A stretch of DNA of 64,000 nucleotides, taken from assembly GCF_008831285.2 (NCBI RefSeq), contig NC_045139.1:31221706-31285705 (forward strand), given 5' to 3'. Below the pieces are notes generated by a model. That model ran no database searches. It was given only the letters and a program-made list of their open reading frames with translations, and was not told where the DNA came from. Shown piece after piece: positions 1-13,000 of the stretch. This stretch comes from Nymphaea colorata (lineage: Eukaryota; Streptophyta; Magnoliopsida; Nymphaeales; Nymphaeaceae). The first letter of the stretch is position 1. Each line of letters starts with the position of its first letter. Made by a program: the position numbers and the translations under genes.

Positions 1-966
1 CTTAGTCGAACCATCACGAACATCCAAGATTCTAACAGGTTCTGCTGTGAAATTCTTAACTTCAAGCTTTGCCAGATTGATATTTCGTGATGAGAATGCT
101 GAGAGAACCCGCAGCAATGGTTGCAAACCACCTTGGTGAGTGATGACCATGCTGGTCTTTGGGGTATTTTTCTTCTTAACTTTCGTTTGGCTGTTGGATA
201 CAATCAAGAACCTTGTCACATTCCATGATTCATCTTGCAGGCCCTGTGCGAGGACTTGCAGGCGGTAGAGATCAGCAGCTCGTGGACTGGCTATGGCTGC
301 TGTATCAAGCATGTTTTGTGAGAGCAGCATCTCAACAGCGCCTGCAGTATCATCAACAGCTTCCTGTGAAGCAGATAGGCCAAGCCTTGCTAGGCCCTGG
401 CTGCAATGAGCTAGTGCAAGCGGGTGGCTCATCACCTTCTTAACATGTCTCTTTTTCACCCCTGGAATTGCGAGCAAGCAGTAGTGCACAAATAAATTTA
501 TCTCTTGGGTGATGTACAAACCTTTCTCTAGTAAAAGTTCATAATTTCGAACCTTGTTCCCCTCCATCGTGCTCTCCACAGGCACAATGGCATGGTCTGC
601 TTTCCCGTTCTCAACTGCCCCAACAGCAGCTGCAATAGACCTACATGGAATAGGAACACAGTCTATGCAGGCCAACTTTGCTGCAGCCTCGCTGTACGCA
701 CCAGCTACTCCTTGGTAAGCAATTCTAAGCCCTGTGCTATCCTGCTGATCAGTCACACGGGTTTTCAATAGAATTTCTTCTATTTCTTCTCGGCCTAAGA
801 GCTCTATCCCGATGCTCTGCTTTCGATCGATATGGATGTTTCTGGTTTGAGCAGCAAAGCTAGAGCATCGGATCCTCTCTGCAGGAGAAGATGGTGATAC
901 CTGAAACCTCTCCAGTTTGGTGGAACTTGCAGGGCCGCTTGTCATGAATGGCAGAGGGAGGGCCAT
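1..966 (-). CDS. ADT: Arogenate/prephenate dehydratase, plastid-type (3' end cut by window edge)
   Basis: Converts arogenate (or prephenate) to phenylalanine (or phenylpyruvate), normally in plastids. The 322 codons present are intronless and open to base 1. The first ATG of the frame is at 966, with an in-frame stop upstream and no ATG between. Residues 1-60 are rich in Ser, Ala, Pro and basic residues, as in a transit peptide. The catalytic domain (about 80-255) shows RIAYQGVAGAYSEAAAK at 81-97, MSHPLALAHC at 179-188, DDTAGAVEM at 205-213, DTAAIASPRAADLY at 221-234 and the TRF triad at 251-253. The ACT domain starts near 271 and is cut off. Two sites are unusual: ESTMEG at 131-136 where the usual plant form is ENSxGG, and LEVKNF where the Phe-binding ESRP motif is expected. 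It is therefore a divergent paralogue. I recall a grass relative with an ESTMEG-type motif, but this is from memory. Arogenate or prephenate preference cannot be read from the sequence. Confidence 0.92.
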   Translation of the reverse strand, partial: MALPLPFMTSGPASSTKLERFQVSPSSPAERIRCSSFAAQTRNIHIDRKQSIGIELLGREEIEEILLKTRVTDQQDSTGLRIAYQGVAGAYSEAAAKLACIDCVPIPCRSIAAAVGAVENGKADHAIVPVESTMEGNKVRNYELLLEKGLYITQEINLFVHYCLLAIPGVKKRHVKKVMSHPLALAHCSQGLARLGLSASQEAVDDTAGAVEMLLSQNMLDTAAIASPRAADLYRLQVLAQGLQDESWNVTRFLIVSNSQTKVKKKNTPKTSMVITHQGGLQPLLRVLSAFSSRNINLAKLEVKNFTAEPVRILDVRDGSTK

Positions 967-1061
967 GGTGCAGCTCAGAGGAACACCAGGTCGGATGTTC
1001 TCGCTGTAAGCTACCAACCAAACTTTGGAGGGGCTTGGATGCGAGATGCTGGTAGGGAGCA

Positions 1062-1069
1062 ATATATAC
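1062..1069 (-). promoter_or_regulatory. TATA box of the dehydratase gene
   Basis: Read on the minus strand the stretch is TGTATATATTGC, about 95 bases before the ATG at 966. That spacing suits a short plant 5' leader. Called from motif and position only. Confidence 0.55.
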
Positions 1070-1988
1070 ACGGAAAGAGGGAGGAAAGGGCCCTCAATTA
1101 TTTGGAGCATTTAAATTATTTGAATAAGTCCAGCACGCTGTAGCCGATTCCTGCTGCATGTGATGTAAAACCAGATATTCGCTTCCCATGTTTGGTGATG
1201 TAAAAGAGAAAGGAAACGGTGGGTAGCTGCATAACCAATGAATTCCTTTTTTTCTTTTGTTGTAAAAGCTTGAAGCTTTGTTACTATTTTACTTCTGCTT
1301 TCAAATTAACTGAAATTCTATCACCATTGATCCTCCCCCCTGCAGAAAGTTGGATTTTCTCCATCTTCACTAGGTAGATCTTGTTTGATGTGAGGTGAAC
1401 TACGTTTGGGACCATGAGTAAATGCATGACAGATGTATGTCCTAGTCCTACAATGCCGGGAAACATTGACAAATCTTTCTGTGGTGGCCCATTTACCAAG
1501 GAGCATGTGATGAGATCCAAAGTTGGTGTCGACAGTCTATATCGGAGCATGTGATGAAATGCAACGTTGTCGTCGATGAATTTGGTACGGTGAGTGCTGT
1601 GCATTGGCTCTGAATAAGTTTTTTCCTGATACAAAAGAACTCAATTACTTTTCTGATCCTGGAATCAAAGTTGCCAGCTTGAACCTCTCCTTGTCCTTCC
1701 CGCTGGTTGGAATGCTCCTTGTATTCACTGATGGCAACTTTTTGTCTTTGATGCTGATTGTCTGGGGTCCAGAAGCGTGATGGCTGGTGCGGAATTGACG
1801 CGTTTCTAGAAGATCTCTGTTTGGTGTCGCACGGGGCTTGGCTATGACTGGAGGATGGAACGTTTGGTTGAGAAGGCACACACATTTAAATAAAATTCAA
1901 AATTTGTTAAGTTGGTAGAACTCTAACGGTATTCTTGACAAATTTATCACTCAACTGCGTGTTTGGTGCATGAATATGTATTAGCCAC

Positions 1989-2062
1989 TGACTCTCTCTC
2001 TCTCTCTCTCCTCTGTGTGTGTGTGTGAGAGAGAGAGAGAGGGAGAGAGGGAGAGAGAGAAG
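1989..2062. repeat. Compound (CT)n-(GT)n-(GA)n microsatellite
   Basis: A CT run, a short GT run and a GA run lie back to back, so the CT and GA parts can pair as a hairpin around the GT loop. No gene is nearby. Confidence 0.9.
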
Positions 2063-3496
2063 CTTGATTGCGATTAATGAAATATGAAAACCAATATCTG
2101 TTACATTTCTATGTTTTTTTCAAAAATAGTGACGTATAGATGTGATGCACGTGATTGATTTTATAAGTTTTCAATGCTTGATTTGCTCGAGTGAAAATTT
2201 TCTTTAATATTTTTTTGGTCTACAATCATTGTTTATAAAAAATATGATTCAAGTGCAATCAACGTACTTCCTATTACCTGTTTACTCAGGACGGTGCACT
2301 AAATTAGAGTAGTTGTGAAAAAGGAAAAACAAGTTTAAGATCACCAGATTTTACTGCAATTTGAGTGATTGACGCGTCCTTTTGGATTCAGAAAAGCATA
2401 CCCTTGGGGTTGTAAGGCGATGAAGAAAATTTTAACCGGCAGAATATAGGCATGTAACTAAGTAACTATACAATCTGAGGAAATATTGTTGAAAATTTCA
2501 CTACAGCATGCTCAACTTGAAATATCTTTTCCTTTCTCACCATGAAATCTGTGATTCTGTAAAGAACTTTCACAAAATCTTTTTTCTTTCTTTCTTACTG
2601 CCCTATAACGTTCCTTCATGTTAAGAACTTTTTATTGAAATGAAAAGGACATTATCACCATAATTCCATTTCCTTCATCGTAAATAAACATTTTTATCTC
2701 TTGCCAAACGGCATTGGCGTTTCACAATTGTATGTAAAACTGAAACCCTGTATTGGGAACATCAGTAACGTGAAGCCCAAATTTGAGATTATGAATAAAA
2801 GGGTTGCACCTAAGGGGAAAACCCCTTTGGCTAAACGGGTACCGACCGTTCCCCATAAGTGGAGCTGTCGTACCCGTTGTCCACGATGGTCTGGTTGAGT
2901 TGGTTGGGTTTTCCATTTTTCAATTAATAAGAGACTAATATGAAGAATAATAAATTAATTAATTAATATGAAGAAAATATAATAATGAAGAGATTATCAA
3001 CTTGATTTTTTCCAATATATGAGCTTTCCCTTATGCAGTGACCACACCAGCCCACAAAAGTTACTTTATTTATATATATAAATTTCATTAATTTTCAGTT
3101 TCTTTTTTCATATGAACGCTCTTTAAAATTTGAAATTTAAACTTAAAGTGCCCTTCAACCAGAAATTTCCGGCTCTGCCACCGCCCTTATATGATTATCA
3201 TAGTGATGGGTATGGGTTGTGAATATAGCTTGTTCCCTGTTTGTCATCATCGATTTTCGATTTGAGTCCGCGAAATGAAGTTGGTCTTGGAATTTCAACT
3301 TAGGTATGTTCTCATTATTTGATTTGAATTTTGTTTGTAAGAACATTTCAATCCCTTCACATTCGGATCCCAAACACCAACACTCATTTCGAGTCCCAGA
3401 CCCTCCGCACCACATGTTCCAAGTGGGAGGATGAACAAAAGAAAAAATCGGCAGTTCAATAACACTAAAAAACCAGGTTTTATCCTGAAAACCTTT

Positions 3497-3738
3497 GAAG
3501 TGTTTGGGTGCCATCAAAATTAGGTTTGAAGAAACCCCAGTTTTGGCAAAACCTGTTTTTGTAAAAAAAATTGAAAAACCTGACCCCCTTCAGCTTGTTT
3601 ATCTAAAACCAGGTTTTAGAAGTGTCATCGAAGCAAACGGCTCAAATTTGAGAAACTTATTTAAAAAAATACTTAGTTTGATGAAAACTAAGTATTCACA
3701 AAACTTGGTTATATGAGAGTGTCATCCAAACGCCCCGT
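3497..3738. mobile_element. Putative MITE with short inverted ends
   Basis: The left end reads GAAGTGTTTGGGTGCCATC. The right end reads, reverse-complemented, GGGGCGTTTGGATGACACTC. The ends are imperfect inverted repeats around a CGTTTGG-like core common in plant MITEs. I see no clear target-site duplication, so the boundaries are approximate. Confidence 0.4.
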
Positions 3739-6700
3739 AAAAGTATTGCATGCATGAACAATTGTTAGGGTCTCAGACCTTATGATGGCTTTTAGTTATA
3801 GAAATATTGCATTTTCAGTAACACAGAGTTTCCTGAAAAATAATGGACACATTCATGAAAGATTGCATTGCAAAAAGAACAATGTGAGGAACCGAACACA
3901 ACACCATCTCCTGCATATTATAAAAACAGTTCAAATTAAATGTTAAAAGTGAAAAAAAAAAACATTTTTCTAAATGACAAAATTGACCTTGAGAAAATGA
4001 AGAACATGGCAGAACCCTAAATTTTAGCTGGAGGGTACTAATTAAAAAAACTTCAACCTCTTTAAGTCACTAATGTGAAGATAAATATATTTTGTGAGAA
4101 TAAGCATATTTTGGTGCCCACACCAACTCTCATGTAGCTCTGCCATTTAAAGGCATCCGCCCCACCAAAGTGAGAACTAGGGAAGTCTGACCAACTTTGC
4201 ACTGGTGATGAACAATCTGTTCGGATGTCTGGTTGCTCCAGGACCAACCTTTTGTCGCTCCATAGATTTCTTTCACCTGCCACGCAGAAGGAAACAGAGG
4301 ACATGCTCCATGTGCCTGCTGCCATGGATCTCTTTCACTTAACAGCGTCGACAAAGAGGATGCAGCTCTTCCGCAACTGACCACTGCTCCTGAGGGGCCC
4401 CATGGCTTTGATGCCTAATGCAACTTGCGGTGTTTGGTGGTGCATGGTGGTCGGCGTATGACTGTTAGCTCCACCGTGCAAAGCGCAGATCGGAGAAGAA
4501 AAACAAAGGAAAGTCCAAACCTGTGTGTTTTCTTCCTTTCTGCTTTCTCTTTCTTCAGTATGGTGGTTCACTTTTCGTGTCTCCTGCATTGTCTTCTCTT
4601 TCTTCTGTTTTATTTTTTTCGACAACTTGTTCGATGTTGACCTGTAGAACCATGTGCTTCTTTTCTTGTTTCTCCTTATGAATTAGTTGCAGTTGATATT
4701 TTATTACAGTATCTCAGCTTGTGCATGGTCTAAGATCTTTACTTATTGACTTCCAATATTGTCGTCATAACGTTGCTTCCAATCTAACTTGTAGGTAACC
4801 CTTCGAGGAAATCCATTGAAACCTGAGCATCAACAAGTTAATTGATTCTCATCGGTCACTGTTCACAACTGGAATGACAGCTTGGTCTATTCTCTTTGCG
4901 ATTGCGTGCTGCTGAGCCCGATGCATTGCGAGTGCCTGTTTTGTGCTTTGCCTTACCCTTTGTGGAGGTGGTAGTCATGATAAGAGAAGCAAATTGGATT
5001 ATCGAAACAAATGCAAACACCATTCTTTATGTTTTTGAGTTTCTATATCACATTATCTAACCTTGTTTCAGGTGAGCAGGAGAGTTATCTCACTGTCTGA
5101 ATGAGAGCCGAAACATGAGCAGGAGAGTTATCTCTGTGTCTAGAGCTACGTCCGTGTGAGATAATGAGTTCTTCGCATGCTTCAACATACGTGTAGAGAT
5201 TCACTATTCTCTTCAATATAAGAGCATCACCCCAACAGATTGAATGGACCATAACCCCTGCAGGTTGAATTGGAGACACAGTCCCATTCCACCTATTCAA
5301 ACTGTGCCCTAACCTTATGGTTTCGTAATAGATTTTGATTGAGTAAAGAAAATTTGTGATCATTGACAATTTACGATCTTAGTTTTAAAAAAATAATGAA
5401 GTTAATGGCTTATCTAACTTGAAATACTTGACGGTAGAAAAGTCAAAACATTTTTATAAAATTAAATTCGTTCTAAGTTACATGGACTCGCCAAAATAGT
5501 CGCCAGCGTGCAGGTACAGCATGGAATTGACAATATCCTCTTTTTTTCTTTTGAATCATAATTAATGAATCGATAAATTGTTAACCACTGACTTCATTAT
5601 ATATATATATATATAAAATTTACTTTTTTATCTCCCTTTAGAAACCACCATGAGTCATGACGTGCCTTTTTATATTGGTAGATCATTGGATGAGAAACCT
5701 GAAAAACCCATTTCAAATATGACTGTTTTTAGCTCATTTTCCATTCGTATATACACACCTATTGCTTCCACGCTCAGCACCTGTGTGAGTATTGAGCTAC
5801 AGTCCTCTCTCAGCATGCGAGGATAAACACATCGACTATGTTTCCAGATCAAGTTAAAAGCATGTTTGGTGCCCATTTTGAAGGTGTTTAGACATGTCTA
5901 GGAGCCACCAATTACTCTTCATAACAGTAACTTTTCAGTTTGCTAAGAAAAACATACTATACAATCAATAAGAAATTGATAAACTCAGCCTGAAAATGGT
6001 CTCTTTTGAAGCAAATTTCAGTATTTCTGATGGTGTTTCTGAACATAAGCTTCATTAAGTTGGCTTGGACGCGTTGGCTTTTCAAAACCGAAGCCATTGA
6101 TGGTCAACTAACTGTTGTTTTCACGAGCTGGCGTGTGCCATTCTTTGATTTTCGTGTTCTTTGTGTTTCAAACCGCGACCACCTACATGTCTTCGTCAAC
6201 TTGTAAATGGTAGCATACCAGAGGTGACAGCTTCTCTTTCAAAAGGTCCAAAGCTTTAATGGTGCATATGCCGCTGTTTTCAGTCCATAAAAAATAACAC
6301 GCAGTAAGAAAGAATCAAACTAAAGACCCATCATCTTATGTTACATCCCCAAAGAAATAAGATGTGACCGCTGTATTTATTTTCGGGACTTTCTTCTCGT
6401 GTCCCTGTTATGAAAAGAAAGAACTTTGCAGCTGCCAACCTTGGCCAGCACGCAAGCCAGAAACCAAAGCCGCCATGGTTAAAAGCTTCAAGTTGTTGAC
6501 GTCCTCAGCTCTTTTGATTTCTGCCTCCGTTGAAAGAGCGCAATTATTGGTGAGGGTCGGGCTTTGTAGCTAACAGTCTCCATGCTTGGAAGGGGAGATG
6601 GACTGTGCTAGCTAGCTGCATATTTATTTCACCAAATAAAAATTCATCGATGATGGAGTTCTTGTACAAGTATAGCCAAGCAAGATTACTTTTTAAAAGG

Positions 6701-7868
6701 TTGATCGTTGAAATGGGAATCCTAATCAAATGAATTCAAAGGTCGGTTTGAGAACCACTGGATCTTTTTTTTAGTAGTTCCGCACAAAAAAGGGCAAGTG
6801 GCCAAGATATTTTAGCATTGTTGGTAGAAATGAACCAGTCAGATGAGTGTGTGCATGTGTGTGTGTGTGTTTCTCTTGTTTTTTTTTTTATTCTGAATTT
6901 CATAGTTTCAGACAATCAAACCACATCCATGTGGTTAAATCTGTAAAAATTAATGGCAAGATAACCAATATATTTAACAGCCAAATCTACTCTTTCTCTC
7001 TCTTACATATGCAAAGAACATGGACTGTGTTGTCATATATTTATCATTTCGTATTTTGCTTTTCTAAAAATCTAGTCACATTGATGGATGAAAAGTGCAA
7101 GAAAATATAATAATAAAAAGTCATAAACATTAATGTCCTAGGTCACATTTTGAGCTGGACAAGATGATTACGACCCACTAGCCGAAAAAGAGACGAAGTT
7201 CTCTTCTTTCCTCTTGCCCTTCAGGTATAGGATTATTCATCTTGGTATTATGCTTCATCTTGTATGTTACAAAAACATAATATTCATAGGATTCAAACTT
7301 ACAATGCCTTTTTCTTGTGCTACTAACTATGTGATGCTCGTTGGGACATTGTCCACATCATATTTTGTGAACCAAGAATAGACCATTAAATGTGTGAAAA
7401 ACAGCTAGAATTGTCCTTTGTTTGCAAAGATGTAGACTCCGCCAAAGAGTTCCTAACATATATATATGTATATAAGATTTGCTTTATGAATGTCTTAAAT
7501 GGAATCTGCATATGGTATTGAATATCAAACAAAATGTCGCTTTGATCTTAAGCTGTCCTATAAATTTAATAATATGAAAGAGAAAACTCAAAAGAGAAAG
7601 GTTATCTTTGAGTGCACTACATCTGCAAGTCATGGTTCAAAGAAGAGTATGGTCTTAAGGGGAAGGGTAGCCCTCACACAATAATGACCACATGGAAAAC
7701 AGTAAATCAACTTGGAATATTTACTAAAAAATAACCTTATTGAGGATAGGTCCCCATCCCTTATTATTAAGAAAATGAACTTACTAACTGGAGAAGGGAA
7801 ACACGATATATACAAAGCAGTCCCAAAAAGAATCAGGCAAAGTTTTAAAACAAATTAGAGAAGGCTGA

Positions 7869-7876
7869 CTTGTGAT
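7869..7876. repeat. 8-bp target-site duplication (left copy) of the hAT MITE
   Basis: CTTGTGAT, repeated exactly at 8311-8318 right after the element. The exact match suggests a fairly recent insertion. Confidence 0.85.
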
Positions 7877-8310
7877 TAGGGATGTTAATGGATCAAATAT
7901 CAGATCTAATTGCTTAAAAAATAGTAAATCAGATTCATATTTAAGAAATGGCATCCAATTGGATTTGGATGTGGGTTCAGATTTAAATAGATATCAGATA
8001 GGATTCAGATTTGAATTTAGATTTAGTTTTAAAACATATCGTATATTCGATATCTATACATTTTGAAAGTTGGTTTTTAATATATGAGAATGCAGTAAGG
8101 GTTTGATTGCATACTTAAAAGTCGGATTGGGATTCAGTTGTGAATTTAAAAGTTGGATTCGAATTTTGAATTCAAATTTTAAATCCGGATATGATATAGA
8201 CTTTTTTTTTTATCATTTGCATTCAAATTAGAATGTGTGAGCATGCTAATTGATGAATTTGACATGGTGAAAGGTACACCCGATTCAAATCTGATCCATT
8301 GACGTCCCTA
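7877..8310. mobile_element. Non-autonomous hAT-type MITE, 434 bp
   Basis: The element begins TAGGGATGTTAATGGATCA and ends, reverse-complemented, TAGGGACGTCAATGGATCA, so the terminal inverted repeats match at 16 of 19 positions. It is flanked by a perfect 8-bp direct repeat CTTGTGAT at 7869-7876 and 8311-8318. Eight-base target duplications and TAGGG ends are typical of the hAT superfamily. The interior is AT-rich, made of degenerate gatt/cagat units, and has no transposase frame, so it must have moved with enzyme supplied from elsewhere. Confidence 0.85.
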
Positions 8311-8318
8311 CTTGTGAT

Positions 8319-9165
8319 CGAGTTTTACTAAAAGAGGAACTACTAATTGCCTTGAACGCTACATAGGATGGGTGCTTCACTCTAGGACAGAATGCTCTCC
8401 CATCAATGCATTCCCACAACTTCGGTAGATTCCATAGCCCGTTCATCTCTGGTGCTTCGTTTTGAACAGTTGGTGATGTTACTGTAAGAAATCTTGTTTG
8501 GTTCAAGACGATGATCATTTGCATGAAGAGCTTTCACTCAAGGCAGTCCATGAAGCTTGCTGGATTAGACAAGCTTCGGAATATGGAAAGAATATCGGCA
8601 AGCATACAAATCAGATTAAATGTATCAAATGCAATCAGCCAGGAAGCCCAAAGATTAATAAAGCACATGTCTTTAAATGGACGCAGCTCAGGATCCCGGG
8701 GCAGGAGAAATGACGGGCTCTTGTGCCTTCTTCAGGCGGTGGTGGATTGTTAACCTCCTGCTCACCCGACATGCAAGTACTGTAATTAGCAATGACTGAA
8801 GGCAGTACATAACTATATATCTTGATATTTTTTGAGAAATTCTGTTTTTTTTTTTAATGTAATGGATGTATGTGCAACAAACATGGATTCCAAAAAATTT
8901 GTTGTATGGATAAAAAATGTTTGAAGGGCAAAAGCAATGCTACAGTTTTACACATTTAAGTTCAAATTTGGTTAATATTAATATATTAGCCGATACGGGG
9001 CCATATTGGTCGTTACAAATCAATATGGCCTCATATCAGAACACATAGGCCTCCAAAATGCATTGGTTACAATGTGAGCAAGATATCGAACTGACAACAT
9101 GAGATCTTCATGTCCAACCAATGAAAGTAGGAAAAATAGCATAACATTCTTTTGCGCACACACAC

Positions 9166-9239
<74 letters not shown>

Positions 9240-9766
9240 ATTCTTACAGCACCAGTGATTCCATGTTTTCTTTTAGTTACTTATGTATGGACAGTGTCTT
9301 CTTGACAATTTTTATCCTGCAACTTGGACCTGCTTAAGATTGGGTATTGGGTCAAGACTGGGTCATTAAGGTAATTGGGTTTGTCTTGATGTAGTTAAGT
9401 GGTTCGGCAACCATGAGGTTCGATAAAGCCAGACTCGGGTAGATCCGAAAGCCTTGCCGACAACTCAATTCCGACCAGCTTAGTTGTCGAGCCGAGTCTG
9501 ATTGCTAAGTTTATGTCTGTTGGGTACCCGGTTTGATGTCCAGTCTTATTTGAAACCCTTAACCTTTCATTTTTCTAATATCTTAGAAACTCTTAACCAT
9601 ATATGAAGAGTTTTTAAGGAAACACTCCACAATGCATCAAGAGAGTTTTTAAAAGGAGTCATCACCAATATGCCAAGAATTTTTAAGGGAGATATTTACT
9701 AAAAATGTGCTAACTAGCGTTCATGTGTAAAACTTAAGAGTTAGAAGGGGCATTCATAAGTTTTTC
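8319..9766. other. Gene-free interval before SMU1
   Basis: The first 440 bases (8320-8760) have gene-like composition with short overlapping frames on both strands. One plus-strand frame, 8511-8753, encodes a Ser/Arg-rich stretch. I recognise no domain and cannot tell a degraded gene fragment from chance. The rest is AT-rich with a long TA run. Confidence 0.4.
9168..9235. repeat. (TA)n microsatellite
   Basis: About 68 bases of uninterrupted alternating T and A. The Ile-Tyr frames read through it are artefacts of the repeat. Confidence 0.97.
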
Positions 9767-9774
9767 TATATAAA
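9767..9774 (+). promoter_or_regulatory. Possible TATA box upstream of SMU1
   Basis: TATATAAA lies about 285 bases before the SMU1 ATG. The intervening leader contains an AAACCCT telo-box-like motif near 9967, often found in promoters of plant housekeeping genes. The distance makes this only a weak call. Confidence 0.3.
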
Positions 9775-10059
9775 TTGCTAGAAGGAGAACAATCTTCTGG
9801 GTCCGGATCCAATAATGGATCTCATAACCCCTAACTTGGTTATATTGATATCGGCAATATCGGGTCTGGATCCAATATTAGATCTCCAAATCTAACCCGC
9901 CTTCTCTGATCCCCAGCGTTGCGAGAGGGGGGTTTTTCTCGGACAGGCTGAGCTTCTTCGTTGCTTAAACCCTCTCTTCATCTCTCTGACTAGGGGACCT
10001 TCGGAAGGCACGAACTCCTTCGCTCTGAGGTGAAGAGTTCGTTCAGCGAGGCTGCGAGG

Positions 10060-13000
10060 ATGTCGACTCTTGAAATCGAGGCTCGAGAGTAAGCAAAAGT
10101 GGCACTTCTCTATTTTCTAGGGTTTCTTCGTCTTATCTTGTGTGTCCAGTCTGGCTACTTCATTTTTTTTCAATGTTTAGAATTGGAACGTATAGTCAGT
10201 TTCATGGTATTTAGGTTAGGTTTTTTGTAGGGTGTATTTTCAACTAGGGTTTCACTAAGTTATAAAGAAAATCGTATGAGCTTAGTTAGAGTATTGGACG
10301 CTTGATTTTGTCAAGAAACTTATGATAACTCCAAAAGATAAATTCAATTGAATATCTATACTGCTTCTCTGTCGAATGGAAAATGAATTTGACATGTGGT
10401 GGAAGGTGATGAGTTCTTGATGCACAGCGCGTTGCGAGTGCAAAATCATGGTGAATGCCTTCATTCAAACGTAGTGAATTTAAATCAGTAGAATGTGCAA
10501 TTTATCCCCTGGTTTTGGTTCTACCTGCGATGAAATATTTCTTTTGGGCAGCTTGTGAAACGTGCATTTGGATGACGTCGATTTTGTTTTTCCCATGCAG
10601 TGTCATTAAGATTGTGCTTCAATTTTGCAAAGAGAATTCGCTCCACCAGACCTTTCAGGTACTGCAGAGTGAGTGCCAGGTTTCTTTGAATACTGTGGAC
10701 AGCCTGGAGACGTTTGTTGCTGACATTAACAGCGGGAGGTGGGATGCTATATTGCCGCAAGTTTCACAGCTAAAACTTCCGAGGAAGAAACTTGAGGACC
10801 TGTACGAGCAGGTGATGTGGCCTTATTGTTGCATACTCCTATTAATTATATTTCGGAAATGACGAATTGTTTCACAGAAGCTCTGTAGTACTAAACCTGC
10901 TGGATTATTTTTTATTAATATCGTCGTCCTTTCACCCCGTTAAAATAACTACCTGTCTCAAGTTGGTCGCTTACGATTTTCTTCTTGTGGAAGTCAAGAC
11001 TTAACCATGAATTTGAGGTCATGTCCAAATGGATAGATATTCAGACTTGCATTCTCCATCTGTGTTGGTCATTACAGGGTACAAACCCAAGGCTGTGATA
11101 ACCTTAATGTGATTTTGATGGAAAATCATTGACATTTTGGTAACTTTAGGAAAGATTTTATCTCAGTCTGGAGGCTTTGGTCGTCTAAAATGAAGAGGCT
11201 GATGCATATTATATGTTACCATCATATACTGTTCTTGTACTTTAACCAGATTCTGTTGGAACTTGGTACCACTTGGTCATCTCTGTGATCTACACTTTTG
11301 GTATCCGCTTTTAAAATAGGCTGTATTGTTCACTCTAAAAAGAGTCTCCTGATTTACAGAATTTGTGGGACTGGAACTTCAGCACCTTTTTAAAATTGGA
11401 TTCCAATCCTATATTCAATTTTGTGAAGCAGTATACTTGAAGGGCCATTGACAGGCACACATGCCCAGGTGACAGCACTGCAAGCCCAACATGGTATAAC
11501 CATAGATGGAAAAACTACCTAACCACTTAAATGAAAAGTGTTTACATATGTTTTTCTCCCCTAGAACAGAGGGCTGTCGTTTTTCTCTTCCTCAAGTCAC
11601 TATCGTTATCCTTTTCCAATCACCATGGACAGCTGTTGAAATTATAGAGTTGCTTCGTGTATAATATGCATTGTTGAGAAATTGAGGTCAAGGAGTTGTG
11701 GAATGCTTACTGTGCTATATCCATTGTTTGTTCATAACTTCATTATATGTCAAATCCCACGTGGTTCAAACAAGTCAGTTGAATTGAATACACTTTTATT
11801 CATAATACAGATGTCTAAGACAACCAAGTTTTTGACATAGAATAATAGCATGGCAAGTGCACCGGAATAAACGATGCATGCATTGCTTTAGTTGGAGAAG
11901 GTAATTTCAGAAGTTAGGCTTATTCCATCCTTTTTTCTTTTGATATTACTGACTTTCTAGTCATTCCTTTAGTATGTTGTTACTTGATTTTGCACCTTGT
12001 GAAGTTTTAGTATGTTTTTTTTTCTTCCATTAGGCATGATAAATATGCTTTCCGCTATACCATTGGTATTTTAGCCATATAATTGTGGGAATTGAGGGGC
12101 AAGTCTGTATAATTGTTTTTGTTGTTTGTTTGGTATTTTACCTCACCTTCTGCAAAATTGTTGGTTAAATTGGATTGATTATTAAGTGGATGCTTAAACT
12201 ATTCTTTCTGCTGTATGTCATCCTTCATGGTTTTTGTAGTTAAATTTTTTATTTCAATTTCAGATTGTCTTGGAGATGATAGAGCTCCGGGAGTTGGACA
12301 CTGCACGTGCTATTCTAAGACAGACTCAGGCAATGGGTGTTATGAAACAGGAGCAGCCTGAAAGATATCTAAGGCTTGAGCATCTTTTGGTCCGAACATA
12401 CTTTGATCCACATGAGGTTTGTATGATATTTTAAGGTGATTTGATCTTTCTGATGGATGTCACCAACTGCTTCCAGGCATTTACCTTCTGCCATCTTATT
12501 TTGCAAAGAGGATCTACAATACACTTTTGCTCGATACTTTTTCAATCTGCTGTCGAACTGATTTACAATGAAGTGATTTTTTTTTTTTTTTGTTGGGCAT
12601 TACATCCTGTAGACATGTTGCCTCTTGTCTTGAGGCTGTTGAGCATTCAAATCTTACAGCTAGAGCATGAACAGCAACAGCCTGCTGTGCTTCCATATAT
12701 CGTTTGAATAGTTAAACTTGTTGTAGCTGCTTATTTCGTGTTACCAATTGAATTAACGTAAAACATTTAGATGGTCAAACAGAAAAGAAGTAGGTTGATT
12801 TAAGGATTCCAATTAAAATGTCATATTATACACTCCTATGTGTAACATGCCCTAAAAAGCTAATGTATGGTTGTGTCATATGGGTTTAAGGCCTGATTAC
12901 AATTGCTTATCTATTGTAAAGAAGTGTAACTTTGTGGGTTTGTCTAGGTTGACTTAGGAACTTTTTGTATTAGACTAGTTAGTAATTTTTTAGAGAAAAG

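Larger units (their letters stand above)
1090..7868. other. Gene-free interval upstream of the dehydratase
   Basis: AT-rich DNA with only short open frames (under about 130 codons) that overlap on both strands and match no family I know. It holds the compound microsatellite near 2000, a possible MITE at 3497-3738, short TA runs near 5600 and a TG run near 6850. Around 4180-4640 base composition is more gene-like, but no frame carries a recognisable domain or convincing splice pattern. Confidence 0.6.

Noticed and set aside
1284-1885. Overlapping minus-strand frames upstream of the dehydratase
   Set aside because: Two frames overlap one another with no recognisable motif and lie beyond the promoter. 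They are probably chance.
8498-8713. Zinc-knuckle-like CIKCNQPG in a short frame
   Set aside because: It lacks the His and final Cys of a CCHC knuckle, and another frame over the same bases looks equally protein-like.
9020-9241. Frames with long Ile-Tyr repeats here and at 31458, 34402, 36330, 41099 and 43621
   Set aside because: They are translations of (TA)n microsatellites.
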